A stretch of 64,000 nt of DNA from Streptomyces venezuelae (GTDB taxonomy: Bacteria > Actinomycetota > Actinomycetes > Streptomycetales > Streptomycetaceae): assembly GCF_008642275.1 (NCBI RefSeq), contig NZ_CP029189.1, forward strand, positions 3,354,001 to 3,418,000. Direction: 5' to 3'. Position numbers and translations under genes: made by a program. The notes under the pieces are model-generated. The model ran no database searches. It saw only the letters and a list, made by a program, of their open reading frames with translations, and was not told the DNA's origin. Shown piece after piece: positions 1 to 8,655 of the stretch (its first letter is position 1; each line of letters opens with the position of its first letter).

Positions 1-354
1 CTGCAGCCACAGCCCGCCGATGGTCGCGGCCAGTACGGGCCCGGGCCGGGACCGGAGTCCCGCGAGGCGGCAGGACAGGGTGATCAGCAGAGCGAGCAGG
101 CCGGCGTTGCCGAGGACGAGAACGGCCTTCAGCGCCCCGCTCGGCAGCCAGGCGGCCGGCGTGAACAGGATCGCGGCGAACGGCGGATACGTGGTGGGCG
201 GCCCCCACTCGGCCGCGGAGAAGCCCTGGACGAGGGCGTCGGCCACCGGAATGCGCAGGGCGATGCACAGCACGCCGAGCAGCAGCAGCGATCCGGTCAG
301 CAGCACACCGGCAAGAGACGACGGTGAGCGGCTGGGAACGGGACTCGGGGTCAC
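1..354 (-). CDS. GT87-like membrane glycosyltransferase, N-terminal part (cut by window edge)
   Basis: Only the first 118 codons are present; the gene runs off the left edge. The start is taken as GTG at 354. The product opens with a Pro/Ser-rich stretch followed by a hydrophobic segment (LLLLGVLCIALRI), then the motif TTYPPFAAILF and a second hydrophobic segment. A 'YPPF' motif between membrane helices is typical of GT-C fold polyprenol-phosphate-dependent mannosyltransferases of the DUF2029/GT87 family, which add mannose outside the membrane. The family call is an inference from this motif and the helix pattern; the substrate cannot be told from the fragment. Confidence 0.6.
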   Translation of the reverse strand, partial: MTPSPVPSRSPSSLAGVLLTGSLLLLGVLCIALRIPVADALVQGFSAAEWGPPTTYPPFAAILFTPAAWLPSGALKAVLVLGNAGLLALLITLSCRLAGLRSRPGPVLAATIGGLWLQ

Positions 355-366
355 CCGCGTGACCCT

Positions 367-405
367 AGTGGATCAGTGGATCAGTGGATCAGTGGATCGG
401 TGGAT
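367..405. repeat. 8-bp tandem repeat AGTGGATC x4
   Basis: Four perfect tandem copies of AGTGGATC (367-398) followed by a degenerate fifth (GGTGGATG). They lie 13 bp upstream of the GTG of the GT87-like gene, in its likely promoter or leader. A microsatellite-like array of this kind can change length by slippage; no function is evident. Confidence 0.85.
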
Positions 406-443
406 GGGCCGCGCGGGGCCCTGGCCCGGGGGCAGTGGCGTGT

Positions 444-623
444 TCAGTGGCGTATGACGCCCGCGTCCTCGGTGTATTCACCGAGCACGACGACGCTCAC
501 GGCGGTCGCCGCGAAGATCTTGACGGCGCGCAGCATGCCACCGAGGCCGTTGCGCTGACGGGAGTCGGAGTCGGCGCCGCTAGGACGGCTGCCCTGGATC
601 GGGGTGAAGGTTGCGGGGCTCAT
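444..623 (-). CDS. Small single-helix membrane protein, hypothetical
   Basis: A 59-residue product starting at ATG 623. It has a polar N-terminus (SRPSGADSDSRQRNG), an amphipathic or hydrophobic centre (AVKIFAATAVSVVVLG) and a short acidic and basic tail (EYTEDAGVIRH). I recall similar short proteins from streptomycetes but no function. No convincing ribosome binding site precedes ATG 623, and an in-frame start at 680 would add 19 residues. A single membrane-associated helix is the only structural statement that can be supported. Confidence 0.5.
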   Translation of the reverse strand: MSPATFTPIQGSRPSGADSDSRQRNGLGGMLRAVKIFAATAVSVVVLGEYTEDAGVIRH

Positions 624-711
624 GAATCCATGGTCCGTTTTCGCGGCCTCCCGCACATCGCTCCCGGGAGGGAACCTCATGAGCCCCCGGGTCCTCCTCC
701 CGTCGCATGCG

Positions 712-725
712 CACCCCTAGGGGTG
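712..725. promoter_or_regulatory. 14-bp perfect palindrome CACCCCTAGGGGTG
   Basis: Perfect inverted repeat between the divergent 59-aa gene (start 623) and the secreted-protein gene (start 840). The C4-TAG-G4-like core recalls operators of copper-sensing CsoR proteins of actinobacteria, but the match is to the core only. Operator function is an inference from the position. Confidence 0.45.
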
Positions 726-839
726 GATACCAAGGTCTGACACTCCCCGGTACGACACCCGTCCGGATGCAGTGCGGCCGGCCGCGGCGGACCCTGGGAA
801 GGTCCGTGTGCCGACGACCCCGTCAGGGGAGTGATCCGC

Positions 840-1481
840 ATGACCCACCGTTCCCGGACCCAGCGCCTCGCGCTGCTCTCCACGGCGACGGCCCTGGTCA
901 CAGCCGGGCTGCTGCCGTCCACGACCGCGTTCGCCGCGCCGCCGCACCGCGCTGCGGCGGTGGCCTCGGCGGTGGCCGCGCCCACGCCCCCACCCACACC
1001 CGCTCCCACGGCGTCCCCCGCGGAGTCGGTGAAGACCACCGATCCCCCCAGCGGCATCACGGCCGAGCTCCCCGGGAAGGCCAAGGTGCGCTCGGGCGCC
1101 ATCCCCATGGAGGGCGGTTCGATCGACGCCCGCGTGTACGGGGTGGACACCCCGGACGGAGCCACCGGCTTCGCCGTCTACGACATACCGGGCGACCGTC
1201 TCCCGCTGGAGGACGCCCTCAAGGGCTTCGTCGACGCGTACGGCCTGATGGGCGGCGGAACCCTGACCAGCTCCGACGTCCGCAAGACGACCGTGGACGG
1301 CCACCCGGCCCTCGACGCGACGCTCACCGGCAAGGAGGGCGACGAGTCGATGACCGGCTCCATCCGCTTCATCTCCGACGACGACCACCTCGTCATGGCC
1401 CTGACCTACGGCGGCGCGGAGAACGAGAAGGACCTCGAAGCGATGCACCAGCAGCTCCTGGACTCCCTCCAGATCCCCTGA
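840..1481 (+). CDS. Secreted hypothetical protein
   Basis: 213 residues. A Sec signal peptide is visible (RSRTQR, then a hydrophobic run ending near TTAFA-A), followed by an Ala/Pro-rich linker (residues about 35-65) and a folded domain with regular beta-rich sequence and no cysteines. ATG 840 is preferred over GTG 831 because the purine-rich AGGGGA at 824-829 is correctly spaced only from 840. I do not recognise the domain. Export to the cell surface or medium is inferred from the signal peptide; no lipobox cysteine is seen. Confidence 0.8.
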   Translation: MTHRSRTQRLALLSTATALVTAGLLPSTTAFAAPPHRAAAVASAVAAPTPPPTPAPTASPAESVKTTDPPSGITAELPGKAKVRSGAIPMEGGSIDARVYGVDTPDGATGFAVYDIPGDRLPLEDALKGFVDAYGLMGGGTLTSSDVRKTTVDGHPALDATLTGKEGDESMTGSIRFISDDDHLVMALTYGGAENEKDLEAMHQQLLDSLQIP

Positions 1482-1695
1482 CCCGCTGCCCCCTGCCCCC
1501 TGCCTCCCGCCCCAGCCCCAGCCCCAGTCCCCCTGCTCTCCGTGGTCCCCGCCCCCGTTATTCGTTCGCGCCGCACCGCCCCGGTGGCTAGAATCTCCGC
1601 TCTTGCCGCCTCCCGCCGCCTCATCGGGGAGAGCCGCCCTCCGGCCGGAAACCGGCGGGCCATCTGTTCCGCATCCAGCAGCTGGAGGCAGTTCC

Positions 1696-3789
1696 GTGCC
1701 CGCGCACGCCCCCGAGACCACGCACGACGACCCGACCCCCACCACCGCGCCCGTCGACCCGCTGGGCCGTGAACGGGCCCACCTCACCGCCTCGCGTTCC
1801 GCCCTGCGCGCCATGCGCGAGGACGTCCAGTCCCTCGACATCCGCGACGTCACCGCGAACTGGGTCAACGCGGCCGTCCTGCAGGCCCAGATCGACGACC
1901 GCATCAAAGCCCTCGCCGACCTCGCCCACACCCCGCTCTTCTTCGGCCGCCTCGACTACCTGCACGCACCCGGCGCGGACCTCGCCGAGGGCGCGGAGGG
2001 CGAGCAGTTCTACATCGGCCGCCGCCACGTCCACGACGCCGACGGCGACCCGATGGTCATCGACTGGCGCGCGCCCGTCTCCCAGCCGTTCTACCGGGCC
2101 TCCAAGACCGACCCGCAGGACGTCTCCCTGCGCCGCCGCTTCGGATACACCGGCGGCGAGCTGACGGCGTACGAGGACGAGCACCTGTCCGACCCGGGCG
2201 AGGCGGCCGCGGTCAGCAAGCTGCTCCAGCAGGAGATCGAGCGCCCGCGCGTCGGCCCCATGCGGGACATCGTCGCGACGATCCAGCCCGAGCAGGACAA
2301 GCTGGTCCGCTCCGGCCTGGGCGGTTCCGTCTGCGTGCAGGGCGGCCCCGGCACCGGCAAGACCGCCGTCGGCCTGCACCGGGTCGCGTACCTCCTCTAC
2401 GCGCACCGCGACCGCCTCGCCCGCACGGGCACGCTCGTCATCGGGCCGAACCGTTCCTTCCTGCACTACATCGAGCAGGTCCTGCCGGCCCTCGGCGAGC
2501 TGGAGGTCAAGCAGGCCACCGTCGACGACCTGGTCGCCCGTGCGGACGTCGAGGTACGCGGCACGGACTCCGCCGAAACCGCCGTGGTCAAGGGCGACGC
2601 CCGGATGGCGCAGGTGCTGGACCGCGCCGTCCGCTCGCACGTCACCCGCCCCACGGAGCCGCTGATGGTGGTCCGCGGCTCGCGCCGCTGGCGGGTACCG
2701 GCGTACGAGCTGGAGGAGATGGTCGAGGAGCTGCAGAAGCGCGACATCCGCTACGGCGCCGCCCGCGAGGCACTGCCGCAGCGCATCGCGCACGCGGTGC
2801 TCGTACGGATGGAGCAGGCGGGCGAGGCCCCCGACGACCGGGTGCAGGACGCGGTGGCCCGCAACGCGGCGGTGAAGGCGGTGGTCAAGGAGGTCTGGCC
2901 GGCCGTCGAACCGGCGAAGCTGGTCCTGCGGCTGCTGTCCGACCCCGAGTTCCTCGCACTGCACGCGGCGGACGTGCTCACCGAGGACGAGCAGAAGCTC
3001 CTGCTGTGGCCGAAGCCGTTCCGCAGCGTGAAGTCGGCGAAGTGGTCGGCGGCCGACCTGGTGCTGATCGACGAGGCGGCCGACCTCGTGGAGCGGACGC
3101 ATTCGCTGGGCCATGTGGTCCTCGACGAGGCCCAGGACCTGTCGCCGATGCAGTACCGGGCGGTGGGGCGGCGCTGCACCACGGGCTCGGCTACGGTCCT
3201 CGGCGACCTCGCACAGGGCACCACGCCGTGGGCCACGCGCAGCTGGGAGGAGGCCCTCGCGCACCTGGGCAAGCCGCAGGCGGTGCTGGAGGAGCTGACG
3301 GCGGGCTTCCGCGTGCCGCGCGAGGTGATCGCCTACGCCTCCCGGCTGCTGCCGTCGATCTCCCCGGGCCTGGCCCCGGTCTCCTCCGTCCGCGAGACGC
3401 CGGGCTCGCTGCGGGTCGCGGAGGTCCCGGACCTCACCGCGGCCGTGCTCGCCGCCTGCCGCGAGTCGCTGGCCCATGAGGGCTCGATCGGCCTGATCGC
3501 GGCGGACGCGCGGGTCCCGGTGCTGGCGGAGGCCCTGTCGGCGGCGGGCCTGCCGTTCCTGTCGCCGGGCGAGGAGACCACCGCCGAGTCGCGGCTGACC
3601 CTCGTCCCGGCGTCGCTGGCGAAGGGCCTGGAGTACGACTACGTGGTCCTGGACGAGCCCGCGGCGATCGTGGACGGCGAGCCGGACGAACGGACGGGCC
3701 TGCGTCGGCTGTACGTCTGCCTGACCCGCGCGGTCTCGGGCCTCTCCGTGCTGCACACGGCCCCCCTGCCCGAGCCGCTGCTCCCCTGA
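1696..3789 (+). CDS. helD: HelD-like ATPase, RNA polymerase recycling factor (UvrD/Rep-like SF1)
   Basis: 697 residues, the usual length for actinobacterial HelD proteins. These bind RNA polymerase and use ATP to free it from stalled complexes; some (HelR) also give rifamycin tolerance. Visible motifs: Walker A GGPGTGKTA at about residue 216, a Walker B-like VVLDEAQDLSPMQ near 473, an RVPREV motif near 540 and the C-terminal ATPase half with GLEYDYVVLDEP and RRLYVCLTRA. The long coiled N-terminal region (about 30-80) fits the secondary-channel arm. GTG 1696 is chosen because GGAGG lies seven bases upstream. Possible -10 element TAGAAT at 1589-1594. I saw no clear rifamycin-associated element upstream, so HelD and HelR cannot be separated. 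Confidence 0.85.
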   Translation: MPAHAPETTHDDPTPTTAPVDPLGRERAHLTASRSALRAMREDVQSLDIRDVTANWVNAAVLQAQIDDRIKALADLAHTPLFFGRLDYLHAPGADLAEGAEGEQFYIGRRHVHDADGDPMVIDWRAPVSQPFYRASKTDPQDVSLRRRFGYTGGELTAYEDEHLSDPGEAAAVSKLLQQEIERPRVGPMRDIVATIQPEQDKLVRSGLGGSVCVQGGPGTGKTAVGLHRVAYLLYAHRDRLARTGTLVIGPNRSFLHYIEQVLPALGELEVKQATVDDLVARADVEVRGTDSAETAVVKGDARMAQVLDRAVRSHVTRPTEPLMVVRGSRRWRVPAYELEEMVEELQKRDIRYGAAREALPQRIAHAVLVRMEQAGEAPDDRVQDAVARNAAVKAVVKEVWPAVEPAKLVLRLLSDPEFLALHAADVLTEDEQKLLLWPKPFRSVKSAKWSAADLVLIDEAADLVERTHSLGHVVLDEAQDLSPMQYRAVGRRCTTGSATVLGDLAQGTTPWATRSWEEALAHLGKPQAVLEELTAGFRVPREVIAYASRLLPSISPGLAPVSSVRETPGSLRVAEVPDLTAAVLAACRESLAHEGSIGLIAADARVPVLAEALSAAGLPFLSPGEETTAESRLTLVPASLAKGLEYDYVVLDEPAAIVDGEPDERTGLRRLYVCLTRAVSGLSVLHTAPLPEPLLP

Positions 3790-3796
3790 CCCGAGG

Positions 3797-3930
3797 CTCC
3801 GCCCCCGTATTCCAGCCCCGCCGGCGACACTCCAGCCCCGCCGGCGTTTGAGGCGCGGGGTCCGGGGCGGAGCCCCGTATTCCAGCCCCGCCGGCGTTTG
3901 AGGCGCGGGGGTCCGGGGGCAGGGCCCCGG
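3797..3930. repeat. Dispersed intergenic repeat, three nested copies
   Basis: Copies of the core CCAGCCCCGCCGGCGTTTGA begin near 3812, 3832 (after a shortened copy) and 3882, each followed by GGCGCGGGG-TCCGGGG-type GC-rich palindromic sequence. The same element recurs at about 34.4, 48.6 and 56.0-56.2 kb. Its arms form strong hairpins between the convergent helD and cutC genes, so it may act as a bidirectional terminator. Confidence 0.85.
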
Positions 3931-3959
3931 CAGCGGTGGCGCGCCGACCGCCGACCCCG

Positions 3960-4646
3960 TCAGTCCAGTACGGCCCGCCACTCGGCGACGGCCGCCGCCG
4001 AGACCGGCCCGGCCCACCCGGAGGGACGGGCCGCGCCACCGATGTGGAAGGCGTCGATCCCGCCCGCGCGCAGCACCGGCAGGTGCGCGAGCGTCAGCCC
4101 GCCGCCCACCAGGATCCGCGCCCCGTACCCCGGCTCGCCGACCCGCTCCGCCTCCGCGAGCAGGACCGGCAGCCCGGCCGACACCCCCGCCGCGGAGCCC
4201 GCCGTGAGGTACGTGTCCAGCCCCGGCAGATCGGCCAGCGCCTTGCGCAGCTGGTCCCGGTCGGCCGCGCGGTCGATCGCCCGGTGGAAGGTCCACCGGC
4301 AGCCGTCCAGCTCCGCGACGACCGCCTCGACCGCGGCGAGGTCGGGGGCGCCGTCGGCGTCCAGGAAGCCGAGGACGAACTCCTGCGCGCCTTCCGCCCG
4401 CAGTTCCCGTGCCGCCCTGACCAGCTCGGACACGTCGCCGGCCGCGAACCCGTCCGTCCTGCGGAGCATCACGCGCAGCGGGATGTCGACCGCCGCCCTG
4501 ATCGCCGCGAAGGTCTCGCGCGGCGGGGTGAGCCCGTCGGCGGCCATGTCGGTGACCAGTTCGAGTCGGTCCGCCCCACCGGCCTGGGCCGCGACCGCGT
4601 CCTCCACGTCGAGGGCGATCACCTCCAGGAGCGCACGGTTGCTCAT
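3960..4646 (-). CDS. cutC: CutC family protein
   Basis: 228 residues with a TIM-barrel pattern. N-terminal LLEVIALDVEDAVAAQAGGADRL, then RVMLRRTDG, then EFVLGFLDADG, TFHRAID and ILVGGGL are the conserved CutC blocks. The family was first named for copper homeostasis in E. coli, but its biochemical role is unsettled. ATG 4646 has GAAGGA about nine bases upstream. A DasR-type operator (4692-4707) lies about 50 bp ahead of the start, placing this gene with amino sugar genes rather than copper genes. The gene is convergent with helD and divergent from the HD-domain gene. Confidence 0.88.
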   Translation of the reverse strand: MSNRALLEVIALDVEDAVAAQAGGADRLELVTDMAADGLTPPRETFAAIRAAVDIPLRVMLRRTDGFAAGDVSELVRAARELRAEGAQEFVLGFLDADGAPDLAAVEAVVAELDGCRWTFHRAIDRAADRDQLRKALADLPGLDTYLTAGSAAGVSAGLPVLLAEAERVGEPGYGARILVGGGLTLAHLPVLRAGGIDAFHIGGAARPSGWAGPVSAAAVAEWRAVLD

Positions 4647-4691
4647 TCGATCCCATCCTTCTTCGGCAAGCTCGGGAACCCCTACCAAGGG

Positions 4692-4707
4692 AGAGGTCTA
4701 GTCCAAT
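4692..4707 (-). promoter_or_regulatory. DasR-type operator (dre) upstream of cutC
   Basis: On the minus strand the site reads ATTGGACTAGACCTCT, matching the dre consensus (A-C/G-TGGTCTAGACCA-G/C-T) at most positions. It is almost identical to the sites ahead of nagKA (37129-37144) and msiK (59816-59831). DasR is the GntR-family regulator that responds to glucosamine-6-phosphate. Regulation here is inferred from the match. Confidence 0.7.
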
Positions 4708-4764
4708 ATTCAGAATACGGGCCTCCACCCGCCCTTCACCAGCACAATCGCGCCACCCCACAAT

Positions 4765-5442
4765 GTGCCCATGGACACAGGCACCCCGAGCAGCGACACC
4801 CACCCGGACACCGCCGGTCTGCGGGCCCGCTGGCAGGCGACCGTCACCGCCGCCGGCGCCCCCGCCGACCGTGATCCCGCGCCCTACGCCGACCGCCTCC
4901 TCGCCGCCTGGGCGGAACCGCAGCGCCGCTACCACACCACCGCGCACCTGGCCGACGTCCTCGCGCGGATCGACGTACTGGCCCCGCACGCCGCCGATCC
5001 GGCCGCCGTGCAGCTCGCCGCCTGGTTCCACGACGCCGTCTACCGACCCGACCGGTCCGAGAACGAGGAGCGCAGCGCCGCCCTCGCCGAGCGGGCCCTC
5101 CCCGAGCTCGGCATCGGCCCCGCGCGCACCGCCGAGGTGGCCCGCCTGGTCCGGCTCACCGTCACCCACGACCCCGCCCCCGGTGACACCGACGGCGAGG
5201 CCCTCTGCGACGCCGACCTGGCCGTCCTGGCCGGTGATCCCGACGCGTACGCTGCTTACGCGGCCGCCGTCCGCGCCGAGTACGGTTTCGTCCCCGACGA
5301 CGCCTTCCGCACCGGGCGCGCCGCCGTCCTGCGCCAGCTCCTCGGCCTGCCGCGGCTCTTCCGCACCCCCTACGGAGCCGCCCACTGGGAGGCTCCGGCC
5401 CGCGCCAACCTGGCCGCGGAGCTCGCCGCTCTCGCCCCGTAG
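4765..5442 (+). CDS. HD-domain family protein (predicted metal-dependent phosphohydrolase-like)
   Basis: 225 residues from GTG 4765; ATG 4771 is two codons later and equally possible, as no clear ribosome binding site is present. RRYHTTAHL near residue 55, LAAWFHDAVY near 88 and LCDADLAVLAG near 150 are the conserved metal-binding blocks of the small HD-superfamily phosphohydrolase-like proteins found in many bacteria. The substrate is unknown. It is divergent from cutC with about 120 bp between starts and could share its control region. The MFS exporter follows after about 35 bp and may be cotranscribed. Confidence 0.75.
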   Translation: MPMDTGTPSSDTHPDTAGLRARWQATVTAAGAPADRDPAPYADRLLAAWAEPQRRYHTTAHLADVLARIDVLAPHAADPAAVQLAAWFHDAVYRPDRSENEERSAALAERALPELGIGPARTAEVARLVRLTVTHDPAPGDTDGEALCDADLAVLAGDPDAYAAYAAAVRAEYGFVPDDAFRTGRAAVLRQLLGLPRLFRTPYGAAHWEAPARANLAAELAALAP

Positions 5443-5478
5443 GGAATTCGATCGCGTTCGCACCGGTTGGTGACAGTC

Positions 5479-6720
5479 ATGCCCTCAGCAGTCGCACGCC
5501 CCCGCATGCCCGTCGCCGTGTACGTCCTCGGACTGTCCGTGTTCGCACTCGGCACCAGCGAGTTCATGCTCTCCGGGCTGCTGCCGCCCATCGCCGAGGA
5601 CATGGGCGTCACCATCCCGCAGGCGGGCCTGCTCATATCCGCCTTCGCGATCGGCATGGTCGTCGGAGCGCCGCTGCTGGCCGTGGCCACCCTGCGGCTC
5701 CCCCGCCGCACCACCCTCATCGCCCTCATCAGCCTCTTCGGCCTCGGGCAGGTCGCGGGCGCGCTGGCCCCCACGTACGAGCTCCTCTTCGCCTCCCGCG
5801 TCGTCTCCGCGTTCGCCTGCGCCGGCTTCTGGGCCGTGGGCGCGGCCGTCGCCATCGCCATGGTCGACAAGGACCAGCGGGCCCGTGCGATGGCCGTCAT
5901 GATCGGCGGTCTGTCGATCGCGAACGTCCTCGGCGTCCCCGCCGGTGCCTTCCTCGGCGAGCACCTGGGCTGGCGCTCCGCCTTCTGGTCGGTCGCCGCC
6001 GCCTCCGCGATCGCCCTCGTCGGCATCCTGGCGCTGATCCCGAAGATCCCGCTGCCCGCGCAGAGGCCGTCGCTCGGGCGCGAGCTGCGCATCTACCGCG
6101 ACCGCCAGGTGTGGCTGTCCATCGGCGTCACCGCGCTGGCCGCAGGCGGCGTCTTCTGCGCCTTCAGTTACCTGTCACCGCTGCTCACCGACGTGGCCGG
6201 GCTGGACTCGAAGTGGGTCCCGTGGATTCTCGGCCTCTTCGGCATCGGCGCGCTGGCCGGGACCACCGTCGGCGGCCGGGTCGCCGACGCGCACCTGTTC
6301 GGTGTGATGATCTGGGGCATCACCGCCTCCACCGTCTTCCTCACCGCGCTCGCCCTGCTGGCCGGCGCCGCCGCCGCGGCGGTCGCCCTGGCCTTCCTGC
6401 TCGGGTTCTCGGCGTTCTTCACCGCCCCGGCGCTCAACGCCCGCATGTTCAACGTGGCCGGCGCCGCCCCGACCCTGGCCGGCGCCACCACGACGGCCGC
6501 CTTCAACCTCGGCAACACCGGCGGTCCCTGGCTCGGCGGCACCGTCATCGACGCCGGCCTGGGCTTCGCCGCCACCGCCTGGGCGGGAGCCGCGATGACC
6601 GTCACCGCGATCGCCCTCACGGTGCTCGCCCTGCGCCTGGACCGCCGTACGCCGCCGCGCGCCACCCGCGTGGTCACCGGCAGCAGCGCCCCCGCCGCCC
6701 CGGCGCCCACCCACGCCTGA
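5479..6720 (+). CDS. Cmx/CmrA-type MFS drug exporter (chloramphenicol efflux family)
   Basis: 413 residues with about 12 hydrophobic segments. The N-terminal block PVAVYVLGLSVFALGTSEFM and the following PPIAEDMGVTIPQAG, with RLPRRTTL in the loop between helices 2 and 3, are characteristic of the actinobacterial chloramphenicol exporters CmlR, Cmx and CmrA and relatives in the DHA1 family. These are proton-coupled inner-membrane exporters. Close relatives also carry arabinose or unknown solutes, so the drug specificity is an inference. ATG 5479 is preferred; TTG 5467 and GTG 5470 are in frame just upstream. Confidence 0.85.
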   Translation: MPSAVARPRMPVAVYVLGLSVFALGTSEFMLSGLLPPIAEDMGVTIPQAGLLISAFAIGMVVGAPLLAVATLRLPRRTTLIALISLFGLGQVAGALAPTYELLFASRVVSAFACAGFWAVGAAVAIAMVDKDQRARAMAVMIGGLSIANVLGVPAGAFLGEHLGWRSAFWSVAAASAIALVGILALIPKIPLPAQRPSLGRELRIYRDRQVWLSIGVTALAAGGVFCAFSYLSPLLTDVAGLDSKWVPWILGLFGIGALAGTTVGGRVADAHLFGVMIWGITASTVFLTALALLAGAAAAAVALAFLLGFSAFFTAPALNARMFNVAGAAPTLAGATTTAAFNLGNTGGPWLGGTVIDAGLGFAATAWAGAAMTVTAIALTVLALRLDRRTPPRATRVVTGSSAPAAPAPTHA

Positions 6721-6729
6721 CGACGCCCG

Positions 6730-7626
6730 CTACCCGTCCCCGAAGATCGCACCGGCAGAGACCGCGGTGACGGCACGCCGGAGCCAGCGGCCCAGGGTCT
6801 CGGCGTCACCGCAGCCGATGATCCGCTCACGAACCGCCTCGGGGACATCGATACCCCGTTCCGCGAGAACGGCCAGGACGTCCTCGGCCGCGCGACGCGC
6901 CTCGCCCTCGGCCCGGCCCTCGGCCCGGCCCTCGGCCCGGAGTTCCTCGGAGAGGGACGACTTGTAGAAAGAGAGGTCCACGGCCACCAGCTTCCTCCAG
7001 AGTGCTGCGGATGGGTGCTTGCCCATGCCTTGTGCGATGAATTCGACGATCGGGTTTGCGAGGACTGCGGGGGTGTCCCTCAGCACGTTGGTCATCGCTT
7101 TGAGTATGGCTCCGATGTCCGGATTCGTGGCGTGGGTGATCGCGGCCAGGGTGGCGAGCGCCAGGTCCTTCCGGACTTCGGCGGGGTTGGTGATCAGAGG
7201 CATGTTGTGCGGCCCTGCCACCAGCGGGCACAGGGTGAGCAGGGGCCACTGTGGAGGCCCGAAGCTGACCGGTCGGGCGGCCCATTCTGCGGTCGAGCGG
7301 TCTTGGCAGACGACCAGCAGCATCGGCTGCAGCCGGTACTTCGTGAGGAGGTAGGAGGCGTAATACGCCCAGCTGGCGGGCTTGTCCGGGTCCTTCTTGC
7401 CTTGGGCCTCGACGGCGAGGAGGAAGGACCCGTCGCCCTCCGTGTCGAACCGCAGCAGGGTGTCGACGCGGCGTTCCAAGGGCTGGGTCTCGGTGAGGTC
7501 GTTGGGCAAGACGGTGAACGACGTGGGTGGGGCGAAGTCGACGCCGAGCACCTCCGACACCCGGGAGAAGAGCTCTGGGTGTTCCTGGAAGATGCGGTGC
7601 ATCGCCTCGTGGGGCGAGCTGACCAT
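6730..7626 (-). CDS. PD-(D/E)XK nuclease-like protein of Streptomyces (Rpn-like), with RAEG repeat
   Basis: 298 residues from ATG 7626 (AGGAA seven bases upstream). Residues about 55-85 carry RRVDTLLRFD and FLLAVEAQGKKD, an acidic residue followed by E-x-Q in the spacing of a PD-(D/E)XK nuclease core. Proteins with this layout are numerous in Streptomyces and resemble Rpn/transposase-associated nucleases; activity is unproven. The C-terminal third contains a hydrophilic tandem RAEGRAEGRAEGE (about residue 238), a slippage-prone repeat also seen in relatives. The gene converges on the MFS exporter with 9 bp between stops. Confidence 0.6.
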   Translation of the reverse strand: MVSSPHEAMHRIFQEHPELFSRVSEVLGVDFAPPTSFTVLPNDLTETQPLERRVDTLLRFDTEGDGSFLLAVEAQGKKDPDKPASWAYYASYLLTKYRLQPMLLVVCQDRSTAEWAARPVSFGPPQWPLLTLCPLVAGPHNMPLITNPAEVRKDLALATLAAITHATNPDIGAILKAMTNVLRDTPAVLANPIVEFIAQGMGKHPSAALWRKLVAVDLSFYKSSLSEELRAEGRAEGRAEGEARRAAEDVLAVLAERGIDVPEAVRERIIGCGDAETLGRWLRRAVTAVSAGAIFGDG

Positions 7627-7742
7627 CGGGGTTCCTGTGGGACTCGTGGGTTGGGGAAAAGGCCTCTGGTATATGCCGTGGATGCGTCTTGCGGGGAGCG
7701 TAGGGAGCGGTGCCGTACGGAACGGGCCGATGCGGCGATGGT

Positions 7743-8654
7743 TCACCCCGAGGGGTGAACCCCGGGCGGTTCGGTCAGGCGGCCGCGGCAGCCATTGCAG
7801 GTCGCCCCACGCTCCGGGCCGCGGAAGGCGTGGTCGCAGAGGACGCAGTTCTGGAGCGGGTGATTCCTGGCGGCCGCAGGGTCCGCCGGTGCCGCCTTGA
7901 CGCGGAACGGCGGCATGGGCGGGAGCTGGGCCGTGAGGCGGTGGGCCACGAGGGCGGCCGGGCGGTACAGGGGCTCCGCCGGCAGGTCGGCGGTCAGGGC
8001 GTGGTGCACGGCGCTCGGAGACAGGTCGCGCTCCAGCCAGGCCGCGACTCCGGGGGCGAGGTGCTCGACCTCGGTGACGGAGAGCAGCAGGCGCGGATCC
8101 CCGCGGCGCAGGCCCGCGAGGACCTCGACGGCGGACCGGAGCAGGTCGGGGGCACGGTACGCGGGCTGCGGCACCGCGGGCAGGGCGCGGCGCGTCGGCT
8201 CGCCCTCCTGCCGGGCGGCGCGCCGGGGCGTCGGTCGCGGCCGGTCCGTGACGCCGGAGCGGCCCGGCTGGTTGCAGGAAACCGTACGGGTGACGACGCG
8301 GCCGCCGCTGGTGCGTTCGCAGGTGCGGCGCAGGTAGCCGTGGGCCTCCAGCTCGCGCAGGGCGGCGGCAATCCGGGTCTTCCCCTCGGGGAAGCGGGCG
8401 GCCAGGGTCCGGATGTCGATGAGCGCGCCGCCGGGCAGGGACTGGATGTGCACGGCCAGGCCGATGGCCAGCAGCGACAGCTCGGCGTGCTGGGCGAGGT
8501 GGTTGCCGATCACCGTGAAGCGGGCGGTGTGACGGGTGTTGTCGTGGATGACGCCGCCGGACCGGGTGCGAGCACGGGTTCGCCGGGAGGGGTGGTTTTC
8601 CCCGTCGTTGCGGGACTGGGCGTCCGGGCGCGCGCTAGTGTTCTGCGTATCCAT
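7743..8654 (-). CDS. Winged-helix regulator with C-terminal zinc ribbon, copy A
   Basis: 303 residues from ATG 8654. After a basic disordered N-terminus comes a helix-turn-helix/winged-helix domain (residues about 40-125) with TVIGNHLAQHAELSLLAIGL, RTLAARFPEGKTRIAAALREL and a wing ending GYLRRTCE. The C-terminus holds CVLCDHAF...CNGC, a four-cysteine zinc ribbon. It is a paralogue of the gene at 10337-11338, and more than 1 kb of coding and leader DNA is shared. The mRNA leader carries an RBS-sequestering hairpin (8656-8673) and a GC-rich hairpin (8682-8716). I recall such DNA-binding proteins from Streptomyces but no target. Confidence 0.75.
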   Translation of the reverse strand: MDTQNTSARPDAQSRNDGENHPSRRTRARTRSGGVIHDNTRHTARFTVIGNHLAQHAELSLLAIGLAVHIQSLPGGALIDIRTLAARFPEGKTRIAAALRELEAHGYLRRTCERTSGGRVVTRTVSCNQPGRSGVTDRPRPTPRRAARQEGEPTRRALPAVPQPAYRAPDLLRSAVEVLAGLRRGDPRLLLSVTEVEHLAPGVAAWLERDLSPSAVHHALTADLPAEPLYRPAALVAHRLTAQLPPMPPFRVKAAPADPAAARNHPLQNCVLCDHAFRGPERGATCNGCRGRLTEPPGVHPSG

Positions 8655-8655
8655 C

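Noticed and set aside
1490..1695. Rifamycin-associated element upstream of the HelD-like gene
   Set aside because: Only C-rich tracts and a possible -10 TAGAAT were seen; no convincing conserved element, so HelR function is not claimed.
1621..5463. Very long minus-strand open frame (about 1280 codons) covering helD, cutC and the HD gene
   Set aside because: It is antisense to clear genes, has low-complexity composition rich in Arg, Gly and Ala, and no domain; high GC removes stops in this frame.
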